DNA of 64,000 nucleotides, taken from Pedobacter ginsengisoli (lineage in GTDB: Bacteria > Bacteroidota > Bacteroidia > Sphingobacteriales > Sphingobacteriaceae). Positions within the stretch are counted from its first letter, which is position 1; every line of letters begins with the position of its first letter. The notes under the pieces are model-generated. The model saw only the letters and a list, made by a program, of their open reading frames with translations, ran no database searches and had not been told where the DNA came from. The stretch covers positions 124,001 through 188,000 of the forward strand of contig NZ_JASSYX010000001.1 of NCBI RefSeq assembly GCF_030244015.1. The letters are read 5' to 3'. A program made the position numbers and the translations under genes. This document shows positions 1-9,606 of this stretch, one piece after another.

Positions 1-952
1 TGCCTTTCAGTTCCAGATCCCTGATGCGTAAAGGCTTGTTGTCATTGTTTTGAATGGTGATCCGTAATCTTGAAGCGGTGGTGTTGTCAAAATTGAACTC
101 AGGTTTTTCCAAAGAGGTGATGTTGCCCTCATATAAGTCTGAATAATTGTATTGAATTCCCTTGTCTGTTTTAAAACTGTCGGTCGCGTATTCAATTTTG
201 ACCGCCCTGTAAAAATCGAAATCGCTTTGGACATTGATCTTCAGGTAGGAAACCGGGACCAGGCCATCTAAACTGACATCAATTGTGCTTGCCTTTGTAA
301 CGGCGTCTTTTGTGATCCTGAGCGGCCTGTGACTGATTTTTTTATAGACGCCTTTAACGGTGTCTGTTTTCGCAATTTTGGCGGACACCAATACCGGCTG
401 AACAGGGCTTTTCAACAAGATTCTGAAGTATTGAAATTTGGCATCCGGAAAGTTTAATCTGGTAAATTCATAATCAGTATCGCTATTTTTGATCGACAAA
501 ATCCGGTAATTGTTCAGGATCTTAAACCATTCTTTATTGTCATTGCTGCCTTCCAGATTTGTTTTCCAATCGAAATTTGCCTGTTTAAAACTGAGGACGA
601 TCTGGTTGATGGTGTTTGCCGCGGGCGACTGAAAGGTGAAATAATATCCGTTTTCATTCACCGACTGGTTGAGCTGTTTAAAATCAATTTCAGTGCTGCT
701 GATCTTATCGGCCCTCTGTTTTAAGATATAAGGGACCTCAAGGGTATCTTTCCCGTTGATTCCATAGATCCTGAGGTCTCCAAAACCTGGCTGTATGTGC
801 TTTAGCATCTGGTCCGGCAACTGCAGTGTGTGCCAGGTTGCGGTCACTCCGCTGATCGCGCGTTTATATTTATAACTGTCCGTTTGCGCGCTTAACCCCT
901 GAACAAGTATCATGCACAGTAAAAAAAGGTTAGTCTTCAGCTTTAGCATCAT
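1..952 (-). CDS. DUF3999-like exported protein (3' part beyond window)
   Basis: About 317 codons are open from an ATG at 952 to the window edge, so the C-terminus is missing. The start MMLKLKTNLFLLCMILVQG followed by LSAQTDSYKYKR is a clear signal peptide ending near residue 22. The rest is beta-rich with repeated discoidin-like patterns, for example NWKTNLEGSNDNKEWF-type stretches, as in the DUF3999 family. DUF3999 genes typically sit next to DUF2339 genes, as here. The start overlaps the 3' end of the DUF2339 gene by 23 bases, so the two are translationally coupled. Function is unknown; the assignment to DUF3999 is from context and overall pattern, not a search. A second ATG at 949 is equally possible as start. 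Confidence 0.7.
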   Translation of the reverse strand, partial: MMLKLKTNLFLLCMILVQGLSAQTDSYKYKRAISGVTATWHTLQLPDQMLKHIQPGFGDLRIYGINGKDTLEVPYILKQRADKISSTEIDFKQLNQSVNENGYYFTFQSPAANTINQIVLSFKQANFDWKTNLEGSNDNKEWFKILNNYRILSIKNSDTDYEFTRLNFPDAKFQYFRILLKSPVQPVLVSAKIAKTDTVKGVYKKISHRPLRITKDAVTKASTIDVSLDGLVPVSYLKINVQSDFDFYRAVKIEYATDSFKTDKGIQYNYSDLYEGNITSLEKPEFNFDNTTASRLRITIQNNDNKPLRIRDLELKG

Positions 953-3251
953 CAGTAATTAAATGTTTGTACTTGTTGTAAAGGAAAGAAATAATGAGCA
1001 GCAGTACACCCAGAGACACAAAAACAATGGTCTTTGCGATGGTATCGAGGTAAGCAATGTCATATAAAAAGAGTTTGACCAGCGTGATGCCGAAGAGTAC
1101 GATGGCCCCTATGCGCAGGTGTTTTTTCTTTTTTGCCAGGCCCATACTGATCAGGAACAGCGCGTATACGCCCCATAAGATACTGAGTCCGAGTTTGTAG
1201 CTGCCATCTAAACCTGAGAGGGAAATGATATTGATCAGTTCACTGCTCAGTACCCAAAGCAGTGAAATGTACAGTAAATAGTCAAATGCACTGCGAAGCT
1301 TTTGTTTCAATAATTCTGAGCGGCTCAGGCGGTAGCACATGAGCAGGAGCAGGGCTAAAAATGCCAGCGAAACATACCTGATTACAATATTGACCGGGCC
1401 GCTGATGAAATACTTATTGCCCTGAAGCAGGTAACTGTCTCTCAGTACACTTAAGTTGTATAAGCCCTGTAGCAGGAAGGCCAGTATAACCAGCAGGCTG
1501 ATCACGATATTCGCTGTTGCCAGGTTTTCATTCCTAAGCTTTTTCAGGTTGAACAGGGTCAGCGCAGCGGCAAAGAACAAGCTGTAGATAAAGATCCAGG
1601 CTGTTTTCAGCAATTCGTAATCGTAGTTGGACGCAAATGATGGATAATCCGTTTTTTGTGAAGGATTGAGCCTTATTTGAGTCTGCAGCAGTCTTCCATC
1701 AAAATATTTGACAATCTCGATCCTGAAAGTCATGTAGGCGACCAGCATCAGGATGGAAGGGATGGCAAAGGTCAGTATCCGATCGATCTTTACCGGTCTT
1801 TGCGGGTCGTCGATTTGCTTTCTGCTGATGCTGAGCATCCAGGTAAAGGCTGCAATGAAAATACAGGCCGTCAGAAAACCAACATTCAGAATGGGTTTTA
1901 TCGTTTCCGGTGTATCCTCAAAAGGCTTAAAATATTCGGTCCAGTCTTGCAGCAGACTAAAAAAAGCCAGGAATATCAGCGGGAAAGACAGCCTTTCGTA
2001 AATGGTGATCTTCTTCTCACGGCCAAGATAAAACAGAACTGCTGCTTCTATAGCCCAGAATACTGTAACCCAGCCACCATTGAGCTGTACCGGAACCGCC
2101 ATTGTAATGAAGGTGATCACCATGGCTAAAATCAGGTAGAAGAGCTTTTTATCGGCCAGCTTCTTTTTATAAATGATGAGGCTGACTATGAAATGGACAA
2201 TGGCATTGATGAGTGTAAATATGCCCAGCAGTTCAGCGCCGGTTTTGTTTTCAGACAAAACAAAATACCCTATTCCATAATAGATGAACGAATTCAGCAG
2301 GATAACGACCACATCCCCAAAGGCAAAAGTTTCTGCTTTATTGACTTTGTATGCCAGGTTGGTCACATAGAATATCATAAAGAAAAGTGCGGAGAACAAC
2401 AAGGAAGTATTGAAGTGGTTATCGTCCGAACCCAGATCAAGACGCCAGGCCAGAAAGATCAGCCAGGTTACCCCAAAAGAGACATAAAATAGTGGTTTCC
2501 AGTGTTTTTTAAAGCTCAGAACCAGGATGCCAGTGTTGATGATGGTCATGTAACTGAACAAAACCACTACTTTTCCGGATCCGTCACTCAGTAAAAAAGG
2601 CACCGCATATGCACCAACCAGACCAATATGTGCAATGATCTGTTTGTTGTATTGAGTGGCGGCAACGACTGCGAAGGAGGTGAATACCACCATCAGCCCA
2701 AAGGCCATCGTCTGGGGGATCAGCGTATAAAAATCGTATGCTGCATAGGTGATGAAATACATAATGGCAATGGCGCCGCTTACCAGTACAGCAGAGAAGC
2801 CTTCGTATTTAGCTTTAAGCTTTATAGCAAATGCCATCAGGCAAATACCCACCAGGTAGCCGAGCACAATCCGGGTCAGGGGACTGACCATGTCATGGTC
2901 GATGGCGTATTTTGCGCCAACACCTACGCCAAGGATCAGGATCAGGATACCCAGCTTGCTGATCAGGTTTTCACCGATGAACTTCTCAAAATCGGATTTT
3001 CCGAGGTTCTCCCGTTTAAACTTATCACTAAAGCTTGTTTGTGCTGAAGCTGCCGGCTGTGAAAAAACAGGTGTTCGTTCTGCCTGAGGCAGGGGTATAT
3101 CAAGAACAGTTTCTGCGGTTGCAGTATCTCGCGATTGCAATGACCTGATCTCTTGTTTGAGTGCTTTGATCTCTGCTGCAAAACCTTCATTTCTGACCTG
3201 AAGGTTCTCCAGCTTGAGCAACAGCAGGTTTATTTGTTCGGAATGATTCAT
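930..3251 (-). CDS. DUF2339 polytopic membrane protein
   Basis: 773 aa. Residues 1-45 form a coiled coil (leucine- and glutamate-rich, starting MNHSEQINLLLLKLENLQ), followed by a short Pro/Ala linker and the family-typical segment FEKFIGENLISKLGILILI near residue 90. From there to the end it is an almost continuous run of membrane spans, roughly eighteen or more, with very short loops. DUF2339 proteins are large inner-membrane proteins of unknown biochemical function. First gene of a two-gene operon with the DUF3999-like protein. Upstream, a small inverted repeat CTATATTT-n4-AAATATAG at 3277-3296 lies in the likely promoter region. Confidence 0.88.
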   Translation of the reverse strand: MNHSEQINLLLLKLENLQVRNEGFAAEIKALKQEIRSLQSRDTATAETVLDIPLPQAERTPVFSQPAASAQTSFSDKFKRENLGKSDFEKFIGENLISKLGILILILGVGVGAKYAIDHDMVSPLTRIVLGYLVGICLMAFAIKLKAKYEGFSAVLVSGAIAIMYFITYAAYDFYTLIPQTMAFGLMVVFTSFAVVAATQYNKQIIAHIGLVGAYAVPFLLSDGSGKVVVLFSYMTIINTGILVLSFKKHWKPLFYVSFGVTWLIFLAWRLDLGSDDNHFNTSLLFSALFFMIFYVTNLAYKVNKAETFAFGDVVVILLNSFIYYGIGYFVLSENKTGAELLGIFTLINAIVHFIVSLIIYKKKLADKKLFYLILAMVITFITMAVPVQLNGGWVTVFWAIEAAVLFYLGREKKITIYERLSFPLIFLAFFSLLQDWTEYFKPFEDTPETIKPILNVGFLTACIFIAAFTWMLSISRKQIDDPQRPVKIDRILTFAIPSILMLVAYMTFRIEIVKYFDGRLLQTQIRLNPSQKTDYPSFASNYDYELLKTAWIFIYSLFFAAALTLFNLKKLRNENLATANIVISLLVILAFLLQGLYNLSVLRDSYLLQGNKYFISGPVNIVIRYVSLAFLALLLLMCYRLSRSELLKQKLRSAFDYLLYISLLWVLSSELINIISLSGLDGSYKLGLSILWGVYALFLISMGLAKKKKHLRIGAIVLFGITLVKLFLYDIAYLDTIAKTIVFVSLGVLLLIISFLYNKYKHLITDDAKAED

Positions 3252-3276
3252 CCTGTTTAGTTTTTTTGAGCATTAA

Positions 3277-3296
3277 CTATATTTCAATAAATATAG
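3277..3296. promoter_or_regulatory. inverted repeat upstream of DUF2339 operon
   Basis: CTATATTT (3277-3284) and AAATATAG (3289-3296) are perfect 8-base arms around a 4-base loop, 26 bases upstream of the DUF2339 start. Such AT-rich palindromes can be operators or chance. Nothing identifies a regulator. Confidence 0.25.
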
Positions 3297-3364
3297 CAGG
3301 ATTTTAACAGATGGCACCTTAACGGTTTTGTGTTTTTATTATTATTGCTTTAAAATACGCGCTC

Positions 3365-3937
3365 ATGATCATTGAAGATAAGAAGGAAATTTCGAAACCC
3401 GTTTCAAACACAAAGACTAAAACAATCGGCGCTGTTGTGCTTTTGATCCTGATGATCGCAAGCTGCATTACAGGGATATATGCTAAAGTGATTGTCTCTG
3501 CAGGCTTTTTTGTTTTTGCCGGTACATGTGCCATAGCGCTGCATATCCTGCTGACTTTTTTTAAACTTTGGAACCAGCATCCCTGGAAAGCAGCTTTTAC
3601 TCCAGGTATTGTATTTCTGATCTGGCTGCCTGCGATTTTTGGAATCTCAAAGCTACGGTCCGGCTATGAGAAGGGATTGCTCGCCAGGGAAGGGATGACT
3701 ACTTATGGAAGGGTCACAGAGGTGTTTAAAAAACGTTCCGGCCGCCGATGGAACAAATATAAACTGGTCGCCAGACTGGAATTTCATGCCAACCACAAGA
3801 TACTATCAAAAACAATTGGCAATCCAGCTCACTACCTTAATGTAGATGATACAATAGAGCTCATATATGCCGTTACGGATCCGGATATTTTTAGAGTAGT
3901 GGCCGTTAAAAAATTTAAGCCTGCATACCTGCAGTGA
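3365..3937 (+). CDS. DUF3592-like membrane protein
   Basis: 190 aa. After a charged N-terminus there are three membrane spans (about residues 22-42, 47-66 and 79-97), then a soluble C-terminal domain with the pattern GRVTEVFKKRSG followed by beta strands and VDDTIELIYAVTDPD. That layout (membrane anchor plus small beta domain with a G-x-V start and a final property-of-channel-like strand) fits DUF3592, whose function is unknown. The stop codon TGA at 3935-3937 is followed in the same frame by an uninterrupted TonB-type C-terminal domain (next entry). No homologue search was possible, so the family name is tentative. Confidence 0.6.
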   Translation: MIIEDKKEISKPVSNTKTKTIGAVVLLILMIASCITGIYAKVIVSAGFFVFAGTCAIALHILLTFFKLWNQHPWKAAFTPGIVFLIWLPAIFGISKLRSGYEKGLLAREGMTTYGRVTEVFKKRSGRRWNKYKLVARLEFHANHKILSKTIGNPAHYLNVDDTIELIYAVTDPDIFRVVAVKKFKPAYLQ

Positions 3938-4264
3938 GAAACAGGTCAGGGGTATCAGCCTAAAATCGACTCACCTCCACAGTTTAAAGGTGGAATGGAG
4001 GGTTTTGCAAAATATCTGAGGGATGCGCTCCAATATCCAGCTGAAGCTTACGACAAACATATTGCCGGAAAGGTATACCTGTCTTTTGTGATACAGGAGG
4101 ATGGCTCTGTTGCCGATGTAATGGTAGTTCGGGGTTTGGGCTATGGCTGCGATGAAGCAGCAGTGAAAGCGATCCGGAATTCACCAGCTTGGGTGCCCGG
4201 CATTCAGAACGGGAAAGCTGTAAGGGTGAAATACAACCTTCCCATATCATTTTCAATGCAGTGA
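3938..4264 (+). pseudogene. TonB C-terminal domain fragment, in frame after a TGA
   Basis: An open frame runs from directly after the DUF3592 stop to 4264. It encodes the whole conserved end of an energy transducer TonB: the lead-in SPPQFKGGMEGFAKYL, then YPAEAYDKHIAGKVYLSFVI, QEDGSVADVMVVRGLGYGCD and the closing VKYNLPISF. The only in-frame ATG is at 3995, inside the conserved lead-in motif, and starting there would give 89 aa with no membrane anchor or proline-rich spacer. TonB domains in this phylum need an N-terminal anchor or an M56 partner, so this is probably a remnant, or the distal half of a fusion broken by the TGA. If translated from 3995 it would be a cytosolic orphan domain. Confidence 0.6.
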
Positions 4265-4278
4265 TTCCTTAAAGGATT

Positions 4279-5001
4279 CTATTTTATCGCCCCAAATGCG
4301 GCGAAACAAGAATTCTTGTGCAAGACTTCTGTGGCCCTGAATCCCACTTTTTTCAACAGTTCTAACTGGTAGTTCAGCGAGCGTGGAGTATCTTCATAAG
4401 CAATATAATCAAATACTTTCTGACGGTATTCCGGGCCGCCCAGGGTTTCCAGATAGGCGCCATATTTATCTTCAAAGAGTTTGCTGACTGGTGCGGCATC
4501 ATGGGCGATCAGGTCTGAGATCCAGATGCTGCCACCGGGCTTCAGTGTTTTGTAGATCTTACTGAAAACAAGTTCCCAATCTGCATCACCACGTAAATGA
4601 TGAAATGTGGCAGCAGCCAGTACAATGTCAAAATGAGCTTCAGGCAAGTCAAGGTTTCGCATGTCGTCTTGTATGGTAACAACATTGCCCTTAGTCTGCG
4701 CACCAGCCCTTTCTTTTGCTTTTTTCAGCATCGGAAGACTCAGGTCATTTAAAGTACAGTTCAGGTCCGGGATCTTGCTGAGCATTTTTAAAGTGTAGTT
4801 ACCTGCACCGCAACCGATGTCCAATAGTTCTTTCGCATTTGGATTAACATATTTTGCAGCTTCGGTGCACAATTCCATGGTTAGCGGAGCATCAATGGTG
4901 GTCTGCTGTCCGGTTTCCAGGTTTGAAAACCGTTCTACATCATTGTCAAACCTTGTCCTGATCTCCTCGTTGTTCGCCTTTTCTGAATAATCTGTTGCCA
5001 T
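4279..5001 (-). CDS. class I SAM-dependent methyltransferase
   Basis: 240 aa. Motif I, the SAM-binding glycine loop, is LLDIGCGAGNY at residues 59-69; motif II/III follow as LNDLSLPML and IQDDMRNLDL, and motif IV as DIVLAAATFHHL. The arrangement is that of Methyltransf_25/UbiE-like Rossmann enzymes. The C-terminal part (KPGGSIWISDLIAHD onwards) is the usual post-catalytic sheet. The substrate cannot be told from sequence; small-molecule methylation is most common in this group. It is divergent from the Tat-exported TIM-barrel gene, sharing a 119-base intergenic region. Confidence 0.85.
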   Translation of the reverse strand: MATDYSEKANNEEIRTRFDNDVERFSNLETGQQTTIDAPLTMELCTEAAKYVNPNAKELLDIGCGAGNYTLKMLSKIPDLNCTLNDLSLPMLKKAKERAGAQTKGNVVTIQDDMRNLDLPEAHFDIVLAAATFHHLRGDADWELVFSKIYKTLKPGGSIWISDLIAHDAAPVSKLFEDKYGAYLETLGGPEYRQKVFDYIAYEDTPRSLNYQLELLKKVGFRATEVLHKNSCFAAFGAIK

Positions 5002-5120
5002 ATTTTTGATCTTTGATCAAAGCTAATGCTTTTATTGTAACTCTCCGTATTGTTACCGGCCAATGGAAATGGCATATTATTTTAATTGTTATATTAGAAC
5101 GATAAAACCTAAATATAACC

Positions 5121-6074
5121 ATGAATCGCAGAAATTTCATTAATCTTGGCGCAGCTGCAGCCTTAATCTCCGGAACCTCATCACTGGCACTTGGAAATCC
5201 CGTTTCGAAAACTGAAAGAAAAGATAAGCGCTACCAAAAAGGCGTAAGCCCGTGGCCAATCTGTCTGGACACCGCTACGATCAGACCGGCATCCTTAAAA
5301 GATAAAGTGAAAATTGCGGCGAAAGCAGGTTATGATGCAATTGAACCCTGGGACGGTGAGCTGCAGGAATTTGAAGCTAAGGGTGGAAACCTGAAGGACC
5401 TCGGGAAAGAGATCAAAGACCTTGGGCTATTTGTACCAAGTGTTATTGGTCTGTGGAATGCCCTGCCGCCAACCAGAGAACTGTTTGATGCGTCACTGAA
5501 AGATACCCGGAACCGGATGCGCATGGCGTCAGAGATCGGTGCACAGCATATTCAGACCATTCCAAATACAGCAGGAGACAACTACAATCAGAAATGGGTT
5601 GCCGCCAGATACCGTGACATTATAGAAATTGGCTTAAAAGAGTATAATATACAACCGGCACTGGTTTTTGTGAAATATCAGCCTGTAAAAACGATGGGAC
5701 AGGCAATGGGTATCGCAATGGATGCCAATCATCCAAAGGCGATGATCATTCCTGATACTTATCACATGTACATTTCCGAAGGTGGATTTGAGGGACTGAA
5801 AATGATCGATGGCAAGTCAATCGCTATTTTCCAGTTTGGTGATGTACCATCATCACCATCCGCAATAGAAGATCTCGGTGACCAGCACCGGGTTTATCCC
5901 GGAGACGGTATCCTGCCACTGCCGCAGATCTTAAAAGATCTGAAAGCGACTGGCTTTAAAGGGTGTGTTTCGCTGGAACTTTACAACCCGAACTACTGGA
6001 AAGAAGATCTGCAGCAAGTTGCTTCGACAGGGTTAAAGAAGACGCTTGAAGTCATAAAAAAAGCCGGGGTATAA
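5121..6074 (+). CDS. Tat-exported sugar phosphate isomerase/epimerase-like TIM-barrel protein
   Basis: 317 aa. The N-terminus MNRRNFINLGAAAALISG carries an RR pair at residues 3-4 and a hydrophobic stretch, a twin-arginine signal, so it is exported folded to the periplasm. The mature part has the xylose-isomerase-like (AP_endonuc_2) pattern: KIAAKAGYDAIEPWDGE, PSVIGLWN, ALVFVKYQP, IIPDTYHMY, QFGDVPSS, and CVSLELYN near the end, with acidic and histidine residues at strand ends that would bind a metal. This family in Bacteroidota acts on sugars or inositols; the exact substrate is unknown. An intrinsic terminator starts inside its last codons. Confidence 0.85.
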   Translation: MNRRNFINLGAAAALISGTSSLALGNPVSKTERKDKRYQKGVSPWPICLDTATIRPASLKDKVKIAAKAGYDAIEPWDGELQEFEAKGGNLKDLGKEIKDLGLFVPSVIGLWNALPPTRELFDASLKDTRNRMRMASEIGAQHIQTIPNTAGDNYNQKWVAARYRDIIEIGLKEYNIQPALVFVKYQPVKTMGQAMGIAMDANHPKAMIIPDTYHMYISEGGFEGLKMIDGKSIAIFQFGDVPSSPSAIEDLGDQHRVYPGDGILPLPQILKDLKATGFKGCVSLELYNPNYWKEDLQQVASTGLKKTLEVIKKAGV

Positions 6075-6090
6075 GACCCCGCTTTTCTTT
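6060..6090 (+). terminator. intrinsic terminator overlapping the stop codon
   Basis: AAGCCGGGGT (6061-6070) pairs with ACCCCGCTTTT (6076-6086); the loop contains the TAA stop at 6072-6074. It is followed by a T-rich tract CTTTTAT. It serves the TIM-barrel gene and lies against the 3' end of the convergent receptor gene. Confidence 0.75.
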
Positions 6091-8312
6091 TATTGCATCC
6101 TGCCTTTTTCTTCGTCCAGGGAATTGTCCCTGTGTTTGCTTTTCCTTGCGAAGGTTTCGCTGCCAAAACTATAGGTAAAGGCTATTCCGAATCTCCTGGT
6201 GTCTGATTCGCTGGTCTGATAAGAATAAGCTTGCTTCAGTGCTATGGAACGGTTTTCGTATTTCCAGCTGTGAAAAATATCATCCATATTGAACCTGATG
6301 CTCCCTTTGTCTTTCAGGATCTTTTTCTGCAGCCCTGCATTGGCGCGATACATGCCCGCAGTAAACGTTTGGCCGTTTAGGTCCCTGCTGGCATAATAAG
6401 CACTCAGTTCTCCGCTCCAGCCTTTCCCAAACTGGAACTGGTTCAGCAGGTTGATCCGTGCGACGTAAGTGCTGGGATTTAATTTTTCACCATAGGCCTG
6501 TCCGTCAAGTCCCATCTTTGAAAGCAGGACATCTGTGTTGGAATACCACCATTTGGCTGGCGATAAGGATACCCCGGTATTTAGCAGGAGCATATAACCC
6601 TCACTTACGTTTTCAGGTTTGGTAATGAAAATGTTGTCGACTACATTGGTGGTCCTGAAGATCACATTGGTGAAATGGTTATAACTCAAACCTATACGCA
6701 GGGTCTGTTTGAACTGATATTTAAGCTCATAGCGGTATTGATACTGAGGCTCCAGCTCAGGATTTCCGGAAGTATACGAATACTGGTCCCGGTAAAATAC
6801 GAATGGATTGAGTACCTCATAGTTTGGCCGGTTGATTCTCCTGGTCAGGGCAAAGGCCAGTGTATTTCTGGAAACTGTGTCCAGCTTGTAGTTTAAGAAT
6901 ACGCTCGGAAAGAATTGGGTATAGCTCTTTGTAAAACTGCTGCCTGCTGTTGCGGAGTTTCCGAGCTGGATGCCTTCAGCACTCGTATGTTCAGCGCGGA
7001 GACCAAGCTGTATGCCGAACTGTTTCCATGCCTTCTGTGTGCTGATATAAGCTGCGCTAAAATCTTCACGGTACTTAAAATGGTTGGACCTGCCATTGTC
7101 TATGGTTTGCTGCTGGTCCTCTACCCGGTAATAATCAGATTTATTGTCATTCTTAACGGTGCTCCATTTGAATCCAGCTTCAATTTTTGCCTTGTTCTTT
7201 AGTGGATGGACATAATCAGATTTGACGGTGTAAATGTTCATGACGGCCGGGATGTGGTATATAAAATTATTGGTGCTAAAGGGTAGTTCACCGGGCTCGA
7301 AAACCTGGTTTTGAAGCGATTGGTTGCCTATACCTCTATAGCGCAGGTAGCTGGCATCAGCACTGAGTTCTTTCCCGCTTTTGCCAAACCTGTGGGTGAA
7401 GTTGAAATTGGTATTTAAATTGGTCTTGTCGTCCCCGCCGGTAGTATATCCCCTGCCAAGACTGTCCAGTGTGTCAAAACTGTAGTTATCGCTGCTGGAA
7501 CTCAGGTAGCCGTTTTTTTTGTTCTTATTTAATCCCAGCTGGATTCCGTAGGTTGTATTTGGTGTTGCGGCATAGTCTATACCCAGGGTGGTATTGAGCC
7601 CGTCGTTTTTGTATTCCTGTTCATTGTTCAGAAATACTCTTGAAGCCGGCGCGTCGGCCGGGCTGAAAAAACTTCTGTTGTAGCTGTCTGAAGAATAATT
7701 TTTTTCATGGCTGTAGCCGATGTTGCTGAATACATTTATTTTTTTGTAGTTGTAGTTCAGGTTCAAAGAGTTGTTGTTCCTGGCAAATTTTCCCTGAGTG
7801 TAGCCCGATGACAGGTTCCCGGTAAACCCGCCGATCCTGTTCTTTTTCATCCGGATATTGATGATGGCATTGCCGGCCGCATCATACCTGGCAGGCGGGT
7901 TGTCCATCAGTTCGATCTTGTCCAGGTTCCCTCCGGGAATTGATTTCAGGTAACTGGCCAGATCTGATCCCCCCATATAGGTTGGTCTGCCGTCTATCAG
8001 TACCATCACACCGCCTCTGCCATTGAGACTGATGTCTCCGTTTGCATTTACAGTTACACCGGGTGTTTTCTCCAGCACTTCGAGCGTATTGCTGCTGGCG
8101 CTGCTGATCATCGAGGCTACGTTTACAACAGTCTTGTCGATCTCCATCTGGATCAGCGGACGTTTGGATTTGATGACCACTTCCTTTAGGTTGATGTTCT
8201 GATCAGCTGTTTTTGTAGTGTCTTTTTTCTGTATCGGGTTTTTATCTACTGTTTGCGTTAATCCTGCTATCGGGATGATTAATGCAAGAATAAGAAAGAG
8301 GCGTGTTTTCAT
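6090..8312 (-). CDS. OMP_b-brl_3-type TonB-dependent outer membrane receptor
   Basis: 740 aa from the ATG at 8312, chosen because it begins a normal signal peptide (MKTRLFLILALIIPIAG, cleaved after LTQ); the frame is open 47 codons further upstream but that stretch is not signal-like. A plug-like domain follows (residues about 40-150: LKEVVIKSKRPLIQMEI, LEKTPGVTVNANG, VMVLIDGRPTYM, IELMDNPPARYDA), then a beta-barrel domain to the end with the closing RFGIAFTYSFG. Unlike SusC it has no STN or carboxypeptidase-like regulatory domain and no SusD partner. These receptors are widespread in the phylum, with ligands unknown. It is divergent from a LytS/LytTR pair. Confidence 0.87.
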   Translation of the reverse strand: MKTRLFLILALIIPIAGLTQTVDKNPIQKKDTTKTADQNINLKEVVIKSKRPLIQMEIDKTVVNVASMISSASSNTLEVLEKTPGVTVNANGDISLNGRGGVMVLIDGRPTYMGGSDLASYLKSIPGGNLDKIELMDNPPARYDAAGNAIINIRMKKNRIGGFTGNLSSGYTQGKFARNNNSLNLNYNYKKINVFSNIGYSHEKNYSSDSYNRSFFSPADAPASRVFLNNEQEYKNDGLNTTLGIDYAATPNTTYGIQLGLNKNKKNGYLSSSSDNYSFDTLDSLGRGYTTGGDDKTNLNTNFNFTHRFGKSGKELSADASYLRYRGIGNQSLQNQVFEPGELPFSTNNFIYHIPAVMNIYTVKSDYVHPLKNKAKIEAGFKWSTVKNDNKSDYYRVEDQQQTIDNGRSNHFKYREDFSAAYISTQKAWKQFGIQLGLRAEHTSAEGIQLGNSATAGSSFTKSYTQFFPSVFLNYKLDTVSRNTLAFALTRRINRPNYEVLNPFVFYRDQYSYTSGNPELEPQYQYRYELKYQFKQTLRIGLSYNHFTNVIFRTTNVVDNIFITKPENVSEGYMLLLNTGVSLSPAKWWYSNTDVLLSKMGLDGQAYGEKLNPSTYVARINLLNQFQFGKGWSGELSAYYASRDLNGQTFTAGMYRANAGLQKKILKDKGSIRFNMDDIFHSWKYENRSIALKQAYSYQTSESDTRRFGIAFTYSFGSETFARKSKHRDNSLDEEKGRMQ

Positions 8313-8562
8313 TTTTATTTTTTTAAGTGGTGATTCGGTTATTGATGATGCAAATATTGAATGATGCGACTGGACGGGGAAAAAAATATGTTGTACCTTG
8401 GATACCAGATGACAGAAGCAGCAAATGGGGTGTCGAAAATGCCTGAAACCCATAAACGGTCATCTGTCACTCATTTTGGCTTTTTCGTCCGCTGGATTTT
8501 TATTAGAGCAGTGTGATGTCCAGATTTGTGGCATGGTTAAAATTGTTGCAAACAAAAAAGAG

Positions 8563-9603
8563 ATGAATAAAGTAAAAGCGCGGTCGGACTTTGGTTTTTT
8601 TGGCAATAAGCTGTATCTCATACTGGCTTGCGTTGCAGGTATTCCAATCTATATCGCTGTAAAAGGATATGTTGAATCCATACAGGTATATGCAGATGAT
8701 TCGGTTACTTTTGCCGCTACGGTTTTTTTCATCCTGGGCGTTTTTACCGGAAGGTACATTTCACAGGTATGGGCCTCCGGTTTAAAAACCTTTCCGAAGG
8801 ATGTATTGGCCGGACTGGCTTTACTCATCATCGCCAGCCTGGCCTGGCTTTTCTTTCACGCCGATTTCCCGCTCCCGGGACGTACAGCTATCAATTTACT
8901 CTTGTTCTGGCTTCCTTTTTTACTGATCAGTATTGCCTCAGGGGTTATGATCAAGGTGATGCATGCGGTTACCCAAAATCAGCTGACTGAGGCCAAAAGC
9001 GAGGCTGCACATAGCCAGAGCGAACTCAATCTTTTGCAGTCCCAGCTGAGCCCTCATTTTTTGTTCAACACCCTAAATAACCTGTACGGGCTTTCCATTA
9101 CAGACCATCAGAAAATACCTCCTTTATTGCTCAAATTGTCAGAATTACTGCGGTATTCCGTTTATGATGCCAGTGAAATATATGTGCCTTTGAGAAATGA
9201 AATGGCCTATATCAAAAACTACATCGAATTTGAAAAGATAAGGATCGGCGACAGGCTGGTGCTGAGCACAGATCTTGAGGAAATGATCGATCCGGAAATT
9301 AAGATTGCGCCCATGCTGCTGATCGTATTTATAGAAAATGCCTTTAAACATTCCAAGAACACAGCTTCGCCGGAGATATTTGTAGATATTAGCCTTAGAA
9401 CATGGGGCAGTTCCATCCTTTTCTCCGTGAGGAACAGCTATGGGCGGGAAGAGGAAGAAAACAATATGCTGGACAGGAGCGGGGGTGTGGGGCTTCCAAA
9501 CGTGAATAAAAGACTCGAACTGCTATATCCCAATGCGCATGAGCTCAATGTAAGAAGTGATGAGTTGTTTTACACGGTAGAACTTCAGTTAAAAATGAAA
9601 TAA
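8563..9603 (+). CDS. LytS-family sensor histidine kinase
   Basis: 346 aa from ATG 8563 (MNKVKARSDF); the frame is open to 8425 but the extra residues are hydrophobic without typical start context. Four membrane spans occupy roughly residues 12-120, followed by a short coiled coil (LTEAKSEAAHSQSELN) and the His_kinase box with the phosphoacceptor in LSPHFLFNTLNNLYGL. The ATPase part is compact (N-box VFIENAFKHS, G-box GGVGLPNVNKRLELLYP). It phosphorylates the LytTR regulator encoded three bases downstream. No periplasmic ligand domain is visible, so it probably senses membrane or envelope state, or the activity of the divergent receptor. Confidence 0.87.
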   Translation: MNKVKARSDFGFFGNKLYLILACVAGIPIYIAVKGYVESIQVYADDSVTFAATVFFILGVFTGRYISQVWASGLKTFPKDVLAGLALLIIASLAWLFFHADFPLPGRTAINLLLFWLPFLLISIASGVMIKVMHAVTQNQLTEAKSEAAHSQSELNLLQSQLSPHFLFNTLNNLYGLSITDHQKIPPLLLKLSELLRYSVYDASEIYVPLRNEMAYIKNYIEFEKIRIGDRLVLSTDLEEMIDPEIKIAPMLLIVFIENAFKHSKNTASPEIFVDISLRTWGSSILFSVRNSYGREEEENNMLDRSGGVGLPNVNKRLELLYPNAHELNVRSDELFYTVELQLKMK

Positions 9604-9606
9604 AGG

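Noticed and set aside
7..234. 75-codon minus-strand ORF at the window start
   Set aside because: Overlaps the DUF3999-like frame, which has a signal peptide and continuous protein pattern to the edge.
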